From contig CM061142.1 of NCBI GenBank assembly GCA_030789695.1, positions 567,849,281 to 567,913,280 on the forward strand: 64,000 nucleotides of DNA, in the 5' to 3' direction. The stretch comes from Scilla litardierei (lineage: Eukaryota > Streptophyta > Magnoliopsida > Asparagales > Asparagaceae). The number at the start of each line of letters is the position of its first letter. Positions within the stretch are counted from its first letter, which is position 1. The notes below the pieces were generated by a model that was not told the origin of the DNA, ran no database searches, and was given only the letters and a program-made list of their open reading frames with translations. Below are positions 45,719 to 56,707 of this stretch, piece after piece. Made by a program: the position numbers and the translations under genes.

Positions 45719-47782
45719 ATGGCATTCAACGCCTCATCCGCGTCTCATGAAGAAGGTCATTCAACCGTTCGACCCTCGCTCTTCAATAGAACCAACTACC
45801 CAAGTTGGAAGATCAGAATGATGATCTACATGAAAGGTCAAGACCTATGGGACATTACAGAGGTGCCATTTGAGAAGCCCACTACTCCTGTGGCTTCTAG
45901 GACAAAGGCGGAGAAGGACTCGATCAAGTTCAATGCGAGGGCTATGAATGCATTACATTGCGCTCTCTCAGCAAATGAGTTCAACCGCATCTCCAAGTGC
46001 AAAATGGCCAACGATATTTGGCATACCTTGGAGATTTGTCATGAAGGGACTACGAAGGTAAAGAAATCTAAACAAACTGTGTTTAGATCTAAATATGAAA
46101 TGTTTAAGATGCAGGAAGGCGAAAGCATTTCAGAGATATTCACAAGGTTCACTGATATCGTGAATGCTTTGGAGGGACTCTGGAAAACGGTTTCCCAAGA
46201 GGATCGTGTAGAGAAGATCCTTGACTCTCTCACACCTCGTTGGGAGTCAAAGGCCAACGGAATTTTGGAGTCATATGACACATCCAAATACACCGTTGAG
46301 GAGTGCATTGGTAATCTCATGGCGTATGAAGTGAAGCTTCAACACAAGAAGGAGATTCAACCATCGAAGCCCGAGAAGTCGGAGAAGCAAAAGGGGATTG
46401 CATTCCATGCCAAGGAGTAGCCAATCAAGTGGAGGAGGAAATTCCATCGAGAAGCTCCTAGTGAAGAAGATGAGCAAGAAGATGCAAGTGGAGAAGAAAT
46501 TGAGGAGCTTGCCGACCAATTCAAAGCATTCCTCAAATGCAAGTAAGGTAAGTCTTTTTCAAATTTTGCCTCCAATTCTAACAAGGTTCCTACTTGTTAC
46601 ACTTGCAGTGGAAAAGGTCACTTTTCCACCGAATGCCCTTCCAAACCCAACAAAGAAACTTACAAGGGTAAAGGGGAGAAGCATTGGAAAGAAAGGTCCA
46701 AGTCCAAAAATCACAAGAAGGGACTTGTCGGGACCTTTGATGATTCGAGTTAGGACACATCAAGTAACGAAGAAGAGGATGCAAAGGAGGATGCTCACGC
46801 GTGCTTTGTAGCCATTGATGTTCCTACACGAATCCCCTCCGGATTAAATGAAGAAGAGTTGGATGCTTGGCTCGACGCATACAACTCCTATGAGGATTCG
46901 TGCCTCATGGCTATGGAGGAGAAGTCTTCATCAAGCTCTAGCAAGGATGATGATGATGTTGAGATCGAGGAAGAAAAGATCTCATACGAGGAGCTCAAGA
47001 ACAACTTCGACTTGGTCTCCGAAAAGGCTAGTAAGTGCATCAAATTTTACAATAAATTAAAAGCAAAATATAAGATTGCTAAGAGTAGATTGCATGAACT
47101 AGATATTGCAAGTGTAATTCATGATGCTTTGCATGTTTGTGACACTAGTGAGAGAGACACACTTCTCTCTCAAGTTAAGGAATTGAGCCTTACAAATGAA
47201 AAACTTGTTGCTCAAAACCTTAGCTTAGAATCTCACATTCAACAACTTACATTGAAATGTGAAAAAGAATCCTGTAAGCTCATAAGCTTTGTGCATTCTA
47301 GAGATTCACTCCACGATTTGTTGTAAAAACAACATCCGGCAAATCATAGAGGAGGTTTGGGTTATATTCAAAATGTGGTACCCAAACCCATCTCTAATTT
47401 CTCTTATGGTGCAAATACAAGAAATATTGCTAAATCACCTAAGAAGAATCACCATGCTTTCTTGTACAACAATAACATCAACATGAAGCATGTAGATCAC
47501 GAGGTAATGAGGAAGAATGAAAAATCTTCATTTTTTGCTAAGAAGCAAAATCCTCATTCTTTGCATGCCAAGAAATTCGTTTCTACACCTAAGCATGCCA
47601 CATCCACCCCTCTTGCAAAGGCAAAACCCTTGCCTAGGAAATCCTTGAGATTATGGATTCCCACTAAGGTTAGTGTGCAAGAGAGGGCTAGCTACATCAA
47701 CTCTCTAGTTAGGGATGTGATCACCTCATGTGATTACGTTAGGAAATCAAACTCCTCTTGGGTTTGGTTCCCTAATGTTTAG
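45719..47782 (+). pseudogene. Sirevirus-like gag of B, one frame with four stops
   Basis: The full gag from ATG 45719 to TAG at 47780-47782 (...SSWVWFPNV) stays in one frame of 688 codons, broken only by stops: TAG 46418-46420, TAA 46544-46546, TAG 46751-46753, TAA 47324-47326. It has a UBN2-type capsid region (RPSLFNRTNYPSWKIRM), a CCHC knuckle (CYTCSGKGHFSTEC), an acidic Ser-rich segment, a coiled coil (LSLESHIQQLTLKCEKES) and a His/Lys-rich end. No frameshift was found. The next 900 bases hold no pol. Decay by substitution only suggests moderate age. Confidence 0.85.
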
Positions 47783-48700
47783 GTTCCTCACACATATGCA
47801 TATTGCATGGGTATTGTGCTTGTATGTTTATTTGTAGCATACCCATTGTTTGTGTGTGTTTCATGATTTTGAAAATATTTTCAAACTTATTTTTCATGAA
47901 AATGGGGACCTTGGGGTTTATTGACATGCATGCATTTTTTTATCCATGTGTATGTCAATGGGGGAGTTAATATGTTATATGTTTAAAATATTTTAAGACA
48001 TATTTTAACTCTCATTTCGGAGGTTATTTGAGATCATTATTTATATTTGGTTATTTTTGATCTCAAACCAAACCTCTTGTTTATTGCCAACATATTTCTT
48101 GCTATATTTGTTTTGGCATATTATTTGTGTATCTTTGAAGCTTGATTTTTCCATATCTATTGCTTTGATACACTTTAAGCCCATGGCTCCAATATTGGTA
48201 TTAGATCCTAGAAGTCAAAAGTTGACCATTTCTATGATTTTGGGGGGGAGCATGGGATAATGAATTTATACCCACTAAATTTTTCAATTTGGTATCATAC
48301 ATCTCTTTCTTTTCTTGCATATTGTCACATCTTAGTGAAGATGACAAAGGGGGATATAGTTGATGTCCACCTTTTTGACGATGTCAAGGGGGAGAGATAT
48401 ATGCATTATGTAAATATATATGAGGAGATATATTCATATGCATATGGGGAGAGATATATCTATGGGGAGAGATATATGGGATTAGATAAACCATTCATGT
48501 TTGCATGATATTATCTATTTCATTTGGTTTATGTAATCCATGCCTATTATATGTCACCATGATCTTATTTGGTAGAATGAGTATTTACTATTGTGTAGCT
48601 CATTTTTTAATTGGTGCATTTAAGTTGGGGGAGCTCATTAGTATTGTGCTTTAATTATTTGTATTTACATAATGTGTGTCATCATCAAAAGGGGGGAGAA
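47783..48700 (+). other. 3' region and polypurine tract of B
   Basis: Non-coding, T-rich, including repeats of GGGGAGAGATATAT (48390-48480). It ends with ATCATCAAAAGGGGGGAGAA immediately before the LTR. Similar to 1575-2472 in A. Confidence 0.8.
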
Positions 48701-49143
48701 TGTTGAGTATTGGTGTTTCATACCAATCTTATTTTGATGATGATCACAACATTATGTTGTTCATAATGACTCTCATGTTTTAGTCTCTCAGTTTTATTTC
48801 AAGAGTATCTTCCTTGGAGACTAATCACTTGGTGCAAGGATGGACATCAAGTGAAGAAGGACCATTGCTTGGACTCAAGGAGTGCCAAAGCTTGGAGATG
48901 ATGGAGAGCAATCAAGGCATCAAGATTGAAGACTTAGACTCTAAGGAAAGCATTGTAATCCATGTAATTTACTTTATTGCTTTCTCTCTCTTTTGAGTCT
49001 AGGATTAATGTAATGCCTTGTTAGATGGTTTACTCATTCATGCATATGCATTTAGCCATCTTAGTGAGCCTTAGGATTATCATAGAATCCAACCCATTAG
49101 GTTCAATTTGTCCAAAGACTCATTTGGAGTCTCTGTCTTTCCA

Positions 49144-49651
49144 TCAGTCGCCTGATGAAGGAAAAACAGTCGACTGGGTGATTTCCAGTCGCCTGTAGAT
49201 CCTTCTACAGTCGCCTGATATGCCCAGCTCAAGTCATAATTTCTATTGACTCAAACTTGAGCTTTACGCACAGACGACTATTGGTCAGTTTACAGTCGCC
49301 TGTATATTTACAGTCGCCTGTAGATTGGTCATCAGTCGCCTGAGTAGCGTAAGTGCAATCTCTGGATCTCTCTGTTGTTTCTCCATCTTATTCAGCAGAC
49401 GACTGATTAAGGTTTTACAGTCGACTGTATTATTGATATCAGTCGCATGTGTGCTTAACTGGAGAAAGAGTGCAGCTCTCTGTTTTATTCCATCCCCTGC
49501 AGCAGTCGCCTGCTGAAGGATTAACAGGTGCATGTCCTGTTCTCAGTCGACTGTACTGTCTTCATCAGTCGACTGTCCTGGCTCAAATTATAGCCGTCTG
49601 ATATTTTCTAGCCGTTGATCAGTCGACTGGCTTATGATCATCAGTCGACTG
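49144..49651 (+). promoter_or_regulatory. CAGTCGACTG / CAGTCGCCTG array, 3' LTR of B
   Basis: Matches 7640-8146. About 85 bp upstream of the TATA box TCCTATATATATGAG (49736-49750). Confidence 0.75.
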
Positions 49652-50008
49652 TTCTTATCGTTTTCGCCCAGTTTCTAGCCGTTACAGAATCTATTCTTTG
49701 GCTGCTTTCTTGGGTTTTGGGGTTTGATATAGGGCTCCTATATATATGAGTGTGATGCCATCTCTTATACTTCTTGATGCTATTGAATATCTCAAGAGAT
49801 CTATAAGCAACTCACAAACTCCCTCAATTCCCTCTTTTGAGCTTTCATTCCTCTTCATGCATTGAAGTCCAGCTCAAGGGAATTCATCCAAGTGCTCTCA
49901 ATCATATCTCAACACTTGGAGATCCTCTTCCATGCCTTGCATCCATTTATGAGTAAGCATCTCAAGGCATAGATAAGAGTATTTATTTTACTTGGTGAAT
50001 TTGTAACA

Positions 50009-50312
50009 CTAATTCTCTTTGTGGGAATTAGTCTATCTCTCTTTGTGGGAGTTTATCTCTTTGTGGGATTAGGATAGTCTCTTTGTGGGAATAACCCTCT
50101 TTGTGGGAGTAACTCTCTTTGTGGCAGTTTAGTGTCCTAGTATAGGGCTAACCCTAATTCTCCGAGTGGGAGTTAGTGATTCTCTGTGTGGGAGTCTTGA
50201 TCCTCGTGTAGGATTGGTTGGGTCCTTGTGTAGGGCATAAATCCTCTTTGTGGGGTATCTCCTTGTGAGATTTGTATTCACTTCTCTGTGTGGGAATATA
50301 GTGAATAATGGT
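50009..50312 (+). other. Leader hairpin chain of B (3' LTR)
   Basis: The best units are CTAATTC-TCTTTGTGG-GAATTAG (50009-50031, 7-bp stem) and GATTC-TCTGTGTGG-GAGTC (near 50178-50196, with one G-T pair). ATCCT-CGTGT-AGGAT and ATCTC-CTTGT-GAGAT follow, and a 7-bp ATTCACT/AGTGAAT stem closes the chain (50277-50307). Confidence 0.7.
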
Positions 50313-50518
50313 GTGGCTGGATATACCCAAGTTTGGAGAACCAGGGTAAAACTTTGTGTTTGCGTTTGGATTGATTGTGTCTTTTAATTCCTCTTGCATT
50401 TATAATTCCGCATTTGCAAGTTTAATTTTAATTGGACAATTTTATTGCCATTACACTATTCACCCCCCTCTAGTGTGTGTTGTTAGTATTGCAAGGGTAA
50501 GGAGATCCTTACACCTTA

Positions 50519-53079
50519 TTGCACAATTCTATGCATGTCCTACGTAGGACGGATTATAGAAGCAAAAATAAAGCTACGAAATAAATAAATCATTAAACTG
50601 TTTAACGATGGCCCTAAGGCTACAAGACCCTAAACCAGGATCTATGATAACTTAGGGTGGATCTGACCACCCCAAGAAAGATCTAAAACTACTGTGACAT
50701 AATAATTAAAGAAAGCTTAATTAACCACATACCCGAAACCTTGCTTGCACCAGCAAGGTGTACCGAACCGCCTTCTGCTCCCCTAGCTTGCCGCCTCTGT
50801 GCCTATGAACCGATCCACATGTAGCGAGTCGACACTGTGCTTCTGGGCTAATCACTTGCAGAAGAAAATTTCATTTGAGCTCGATCCGACGTCTTAGACT
50901 TCAGATCAGAATCCAAATCCTCCATTTCGTTTTGCTAGAACGAACATGAAGGAAACGGAAGAAAAATAGGAGAGAATAATTTCTGTCTCGAATTTTGAGT
51001 GTGCCCAAAACTTTTGTGAGCTTCTCACTTTTTAGAGACTTGGTGCAAGTTTTCAAGAAGAGTGGTGGCCCCTATTTATATAGGCGGCTGGCCCTCTCCT
51101 TCTCATCATATCCGATGTGGGCCTAAATTAAATATAGAGAATTAATTAAGTTTGTTTGCCTTTCATAAAGGCTAAATTTTGATGAATTAATTCCCTCACC
51201 GTTGAGTTTTAGAAATGATACAACCTATCAATTTGAAGAGCTATGAACGGTGAACGTATAGGAACAAACGACGACGAATTCTGACTTCGTTTGACCCCTC
51301 AAACAATTTCTCAAAGTTGAGCAAAAAGTCATAATTCGGCTAATTCGTAGCCATCACAACCCTCCTACGGTTTCTGGAAGTTTGGGCCCCTCGGGTGGGG
51401 CCCACGGCTAACTGTGCATGCCCAGTCCAAACTAGGCACCAGCCCGTGCCTGGGCACACAGGCTGACCTGTCCGCTACAGTGCGGGCGGGTTTGACCCGC
51501 CCGCAGAGCGGGCGGGCTCAGCCTGCCCTACCGTGAGGCAGGCAGGCTCGTCCACCCGCAACAAGGGCCGGCTCGCCCACATTAGCGGGCAGGCTCTGGC
51601 CTGAGCCCTCCTGTTTACTAGGGCTGGGCTTGCCCCTGCCCAATTGGGCACGCTAGCCCAGTCCAACTGGGTCAGGTCAAACCAGAATTGGGCAAAATCC
51701 CAATTTTGGCCTTTTGAGCTATAACTTGAGTTCTACAACTCTGATTTGACCTTTTCCAGATTCGTTGGAAAGCTTGTTTCGAATGGGACAATCTCAAAGA
51801 GCCATCTATCCATTTATATATGTTTATATGTTTAAAAAATCACTATAAACTATTTATAATGTGTTTTAAACCTGTTTGCATCATATGCAATAATCCCATT
51901 TAACATTCTATTAACGCTGAGTCGCAAACATTTTGCGACATTATTAAATCACATTTAATTACTGAAAACTTATGCGACCTTTATTAAATCTTATTTAATA
52001 TAGGTCGACTTATCTCTATAGCGACTTTTATTATTCTCGTGCACCCGAGTGCACACGTCCTAAATTCTTCCTATTACTAAGATGCAAACCGAACTCGGTA
52101 TGAGACCCTACAGCCTGACCCTACTATAGGTTGGGGCTCGAAACTCATAGACGATAGTAACTACAAGCAGCAGGTGTCGTCCCTGTTTCAGAATCATACT
52201 TACATGATTGACTCATCGACAAAAGTGTCGCCAGGATCACTCTGACTGTGTCAGAGATGAATACCGTAGTTTTAGTCCCTTCGTCACAACTATGTCCCTG
52301 CATGGCCTATGGTATGGTAAACTGTCAACCATACTAGCCAGCATCGGTCAGTATACAGCGGTCTTTGTTATATACACGTTGTACATCCAACAATGTACCC
52401 CGGCCGAGGTTTAGCACAAAGAACCGTACTGAGCCCGGGACACTAACTTCCCTTTTAACAGAAGAGACGAATCTCATCTAAGTCATATACTTACCTCGTA
52501 TGCTTCAGGTGTCACCCAAACTAAGACCTTTTAGCATGCCTGGCCTCGAAGCTAGATCATATATCTAAGTAACACTATTCACACACATGTTCGTACAAAT
52601 GACTTCAGGCCTTAAGGACCTACTTTCCTATCATCACTATAGAGTTATTAATGACAGTTTAGTTAAATTTTAACCATTTAATAACTTTTAATTGGGTCGT
52701 TCAGTGAACTCATTTTTAATGAGCACATGTGCCTTGTCTCCGACTTCGCTAGGTCGAATGACTATGAGATCATCATTACCCTACAGGGTAAGACAAAAAC
52801 ACAATGGTCTGTCCGATGTGCTGATATCCTTTTCTCTACATATCTATGACCACGAACTTTTAAGGCTTAAGTTCTAGTCGTTCATTTACTTCTCACAATC
52901 GAGATCCACATCTGGATACGTAATAACCTTACTTTAAGTCTAAGGAAATTATCCAAGTATTTGATTCATAGAATTTATACTAGGACAATTATTACCTTTT
53001 GTATATACGAACAAGATGGTATAATTTGATAAATTGCCTCAAGGGCACATAGCTTTCTACATCTCCATAGCTTCCTACA
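50519..53079 (-). repeat. Left (3') LTR of D, main part
   Basis: Continues from 7195 after the insertion of B, matching 56731-59112. It ends ...CTTCCTACA, next to the purine tract. TATA box on the minus strand at 51071-51084 (CCTATATAAATAGG); GC-rich array at 51481-51670. A short tandem repeat of AGCTTTCTACATCTCC-like sequence lies at 53050-53079 and is absent from the other LTR. No coding sequence. Confidence 0.85.
51481..51670 (-). promoter_or_regulatory. GCGGGCGGG / CCCGCCCGC array, left LTR of D
   Basis: Inverted GC-rich words (GCGGGCGGG...CCCGCCCGC, then GCGGGCGGGCT and eroded forms) in a region otherwise AT-rich, about 400 bp upstream of the TATA box on the minus strand. Confidence 0.6.
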
Positions 53080-54347
53080 TCTCCCACTTGCACTTAGGCT
53101 ACTTATCTCGGTATCTCATACCGCTATAGCAAATCAGTCACCACGGACATTCATATGTCAAGCCTAAAAGGGATCTGCTAAACCTTATCTATTATGTAGT
53201 TTAATGGAGTCTTATTATTAATACATCACTTGATCACACAGGATTGATTCTTCGAAAACGTCTTTGGATCTCATCCAATGATTTTCCTTCTTGTATAGCT
53301 AACGATTAGCATGCACAACTTGATGTAATATTTATCATTCCTACAAGACAGTCATATCATGGCATATTCCAATTATTCTGGTGTCATTTATGTCCAGTAC
53401 ATTAATGACATCATAGTTTCTATATCTGTGACATAATCAAAACTATTTTGATTTTATGTCACATATAGACGATCTAATAATTTGGAACTCTTACTTAGTC
53501 CAAAACGGAACTAAGTGATATGCTCGCTCCCACTGACTTTGAGAAGCGTCTGGTTAAATACTTCAACTTAAAATATCTAAATCTTATTTAGAATATTTAT
53601 TAACATAACCAGTCCATTCGTGCTGAATTAATTAAAGTGGAATGTATTAGTGTCAGGTTGACTTGACGAATAAGTTATATCAAGGTCCGTTTATAGGAGT
53701 CTTGATGACAACTTACTCAGTCAAAAAATTCCTACACTTTTATTTCCTTTTAACTGCATTAATATTCTAACTTTGAAGCATTAAATGCAGCCCAACAAGA
53801 CCTATTCTCATTGTGTGTATCATTAAGATCACATCGAATTTGTACGCTTATGGGACTTACTAGTTACTAAGGATTAATTACAAATATATATGTATATGTC
53901 GACAGCTCAGATTAATCTCATTAACTCAAAAGCATCCATGATAGCTCAGAAAAATATACACTAACTCAGATAGCCATACACAACAATTTAACCAGCCATT
54001 CACAACAAATCACATTGTCAACCAGAGCATATATTCCTAAGATATCCATAAATTCATCCAGAGATGAAAAAACTTGTTCAACGCAGAGCCTTTGAGTGAC
54101 TATCACGCAAATATTGTTTTAAAACAAAAATATCGATACATTTATTCAAAATAAAAGAGTATCGTCTGCTTCTCGATATCTTGAAGTTCCTAGACGGCCC
54201 CAGCAGCAACGATTACTTCGATGCCGACTACGTTGGAACTTCCTCCATCCTTTTGCTTTATGCACCTGTAGACAGTATACATATGTCTTATAAACATACT
54301 GGTATCTTATACCATGTAGCAAAACTTTTATGGAAATTTATATGCTC
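53080..54347 (-). other. Internal 3' region of D, no gene
   Basis: Begins with the complement of purine tract AAGTGGGAGA next to the LTR. The rest is AT-rich and non-coding; pol would be expected here but none is visible. Confidence 0.7.
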
Positions 54348-55177
54348 TTAAATGAGATTCGTATCTGAGGTAGAGGCATCACCATGCCCCTTCTTTTCCG
54401 CAAGATAAACCTTGCAATTTCTCTTCCAATGACCTGTCTTGTGGCAGTGGAAACACTCAGATTTCGACGGCGCCTCTTTGTTCTTCTTATTCCCCTTCTT
54501 TTCTTTCGAAGGTTGAGGGGCCTGCCTCTTCTTTCCTTTGCCCTGAGGCTGGTGGGAAGGGGCAGGGGCTACAACCAACGCTGATGTTGGCTTCTTCTCA
54601 ATCTCCTCAAACTGCCGGAGCATGTTGATGAGACCAGGAAGATCCACTTCAGTACTGTTCATTATAAAACTCGTAATGAACGGATTGAAATTGGGGGTTA
54701 AAGATCTCAGGATTATTTCCACGCTCATTTCATCTCGAGTACAAATCCTAGTTGGGCAGCATCCTCTATGTAGCCGATCATCTTGATAACATGATCTTGC
54801 ATAGGGCCCGTCGTTATCTTGGCTCCCCAAAGGTTGCACGTGGCCTCAAACCTGGCAGCTCTTGAATGCTTACCATATAATTCCTCTACATTCAGAAGCA
54901 TACTACGAACATCCATATGTTCGTGCTTTCTTTGCAGGTCATTGGTCATAGCAGCCAGAGTAAGGCACCTTGCCTTCTCTGCTTCCCTTTGGTACTGCTT
55001 GTAGGCATCTCTCTCCTCGTTGGTGGCATCCTCGTCAGGCCTTTCCAGAGCATCTTCCATCAGTATGTATCCAATACCGGCAAGCAAGAGGACCAGGTTT
55101 ATGTTCCTAAGCCAATCCTTGTAGTTCATCACATCTAGCACGTTCTTCTCGATAATGAATTTTAAATCAGACTCCAT
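54348..55177 (-). pseudogene. Copia gag of D, frameshifted
   Basis: The N-terminal part (54725-55177, ATG 55177, MESDLKFIIEKNVLDVMNYK) contains the UBN2-type capsid region with LNVEELYGKHSRAARFEA. The C-terminal part (54348-about 54735) is in another frame and contains EIILRSLTPNFNPFI, a Lys-rich linker and a CCHC knuckle CFHCHKTGHWKRNC. The break is near 54735. This is a shorter Gag lineage than that of A, B or SV. It stops at 54348 without reading into protease. Confidence 0.8.
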
Positions 55178-56694
55178 ACTGCATTATTAATAAATATTGA
55201 ATTAGCATATTTCTTGTATAGTTTAAGAAGTTTCTATTAAACTATATTCTCCCACTATTTTAAAGAATTTTAAGCCATAATAGTAAATAATTTATTATAA
55301 TTAAAATTTTGTGGAAGAGGGATCCAACCACCTTGAGTCTCACAACCTTAAGTGTGCTCAACAAGTTGTTTGACTCTGCAGTCGGTAGAAGAACTCTCCG
55401 TCAATCATATTAAATATGATTCCCTAAATAATTTTACCCCTAGCCAATTATGATCATGAGTGTGCTCATCCAAATCATAATGGCTAGCCTAGTCAAACCC
55501 TTGTTTTTGTGTCCAGCTTAACTTGCACCGGCGTTCAGTATACTCACGACACGACAGTTTGGGTCAAAGCTTGGACTACATCATATGTAATAAGAAGTTG
55601 GTTTTTCTATAAGGTTTCCCTGTCACAGCTTGAGTGTACTCAACAACGGTAACATGGATCCTATAGTTGCCAAGTTCGAAAACAAGGAGGGCTACGTTTT
55701 ATCTTGAAAAAGATTATTAACGTATTAGACTTAGGTATAGTCCAGCGGACACGGCCAGGAAATTGACTAAGCCAGGATCACTTACCCCCAGTCTAGCTAG
55801 GGTGACCCAACAAACTTAGCCAAGCATATTGACCGGTATCATGGTCCATTGAATGCGACTTATCATTCATATATGTGTGCCGTAAACTAAAAGGCTTTTA
55901 TTAATACTAATTAATCCTATGAACTAATGGAATCCTTAAAATTCAAAATTTATTAGGAATCGTTAATAACTTTTATTAAGTCCTTATCAACTATAAGGTT
56001 TATTTGTTCAATGTGCTACCCTAATCATTATTAGGATTTTAATAAAATCATTTATAACACTTTAAATTGTAGTCTTTTAATGAGAATTATTATGATACCG
56101 GTTAAAATAATAATCGTCGTTAAAAGACTACCATAATCAGGAATTAGGTTTTAAAAGGTTGTAACGTTTTATTAAAACAAAGGATGTCATTTAAAATATT
56201 CATCTTATAAATTTTTTAATAAGTTTTAATGGCTAACCTAAAAGGTTTCATGAATTATCAAATAAAGCATGGCCATTAAACATAAACAACACTAATTAAA
56301 TCGCATAAAATAGGTGTCCAACTATTTAATAATTAAATAGAACGGTATATTAAAGATTTATCTAATAAATAATTAGCATGCATTCTAACATTTAACACTT
56401 AAATTTAAACATGATTTTAAAACCTTTAAAATTTTTATCTAATAAAATTAATAGTTCCATAAAAAAATTATCACATAATTTTTAAATCCAAAACTTGGTT
56501 TTAAAATCATCATAAAAAAATTTCATGTTTCTAAAAACATTTTATCACATAAAACAACTTTAAACACATTTCAAATAAATGGGTTTTAATTTTTTAACAA
56601 TGTCGCATAAAGTTAAAAAAACTTTTACATGCATTTAAAAAGTATTCATTTAATTATTAACATTGATGTCCCATGATCAACATGCAACCCTAGA
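55178..56694 (-). other. Long leader of D
   Basis: 1.5 kb of AT-rich non-coding DNA between primer-binding site and gag. It is unusually long compared with the 14-22 bases in SV and B. No open frame or RNA gene recognised. Confidence 0.6.
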
Positions 56695-56706
56695 GCTCTA
56701 ATACCA
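56695..56706 (-). other. Primer-binding site of D
   Basis: TGGTATTAGAGC on the minus strand, one change from the initiator Met tRNA type, one base from the LTR. Confidence 0.85.
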
Positions 56707-56707
56707 C

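Larger units (their letters stand above)
7196..50513 (+). mobile_element. Element B: gag-only Sirevirus-like element, split by C
   Basis: A plus-strand element with its 5' LTR in two parts (7196-8251 and 44927-45682), primer-binding site TGGTATCAGAGC (45685-45696), a broken gag (45719-47782), a 3' region and a 3' LTR (48701-50513). The TSD CCTTA flanks it exactly (7191-7195 and 50514-50518). Internal DNA is only about 3 kb and has no pol. Without the inserted C it would be about 6.6 kb. It lies in the left LTR of D. The LTR pair (about 1812 and 1813 bp) shows clearly more differences than SV1 or SV2, so it is older than they are. Confidence 0.9.
48701..50513 (+). repeat. 3' LTR of B
   Basis: Uninterrupted copy, 1813 bp, TGTTGAGTATTGG...GATCCTTACA. 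Palindrome array 49144-49651, TATA box 49736-49750, hairpin chain 50009-50312. It serves as the reference for the split 5' LTR. Followed by TSD CCTTA (50514-50518). Confidence 0.93.
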
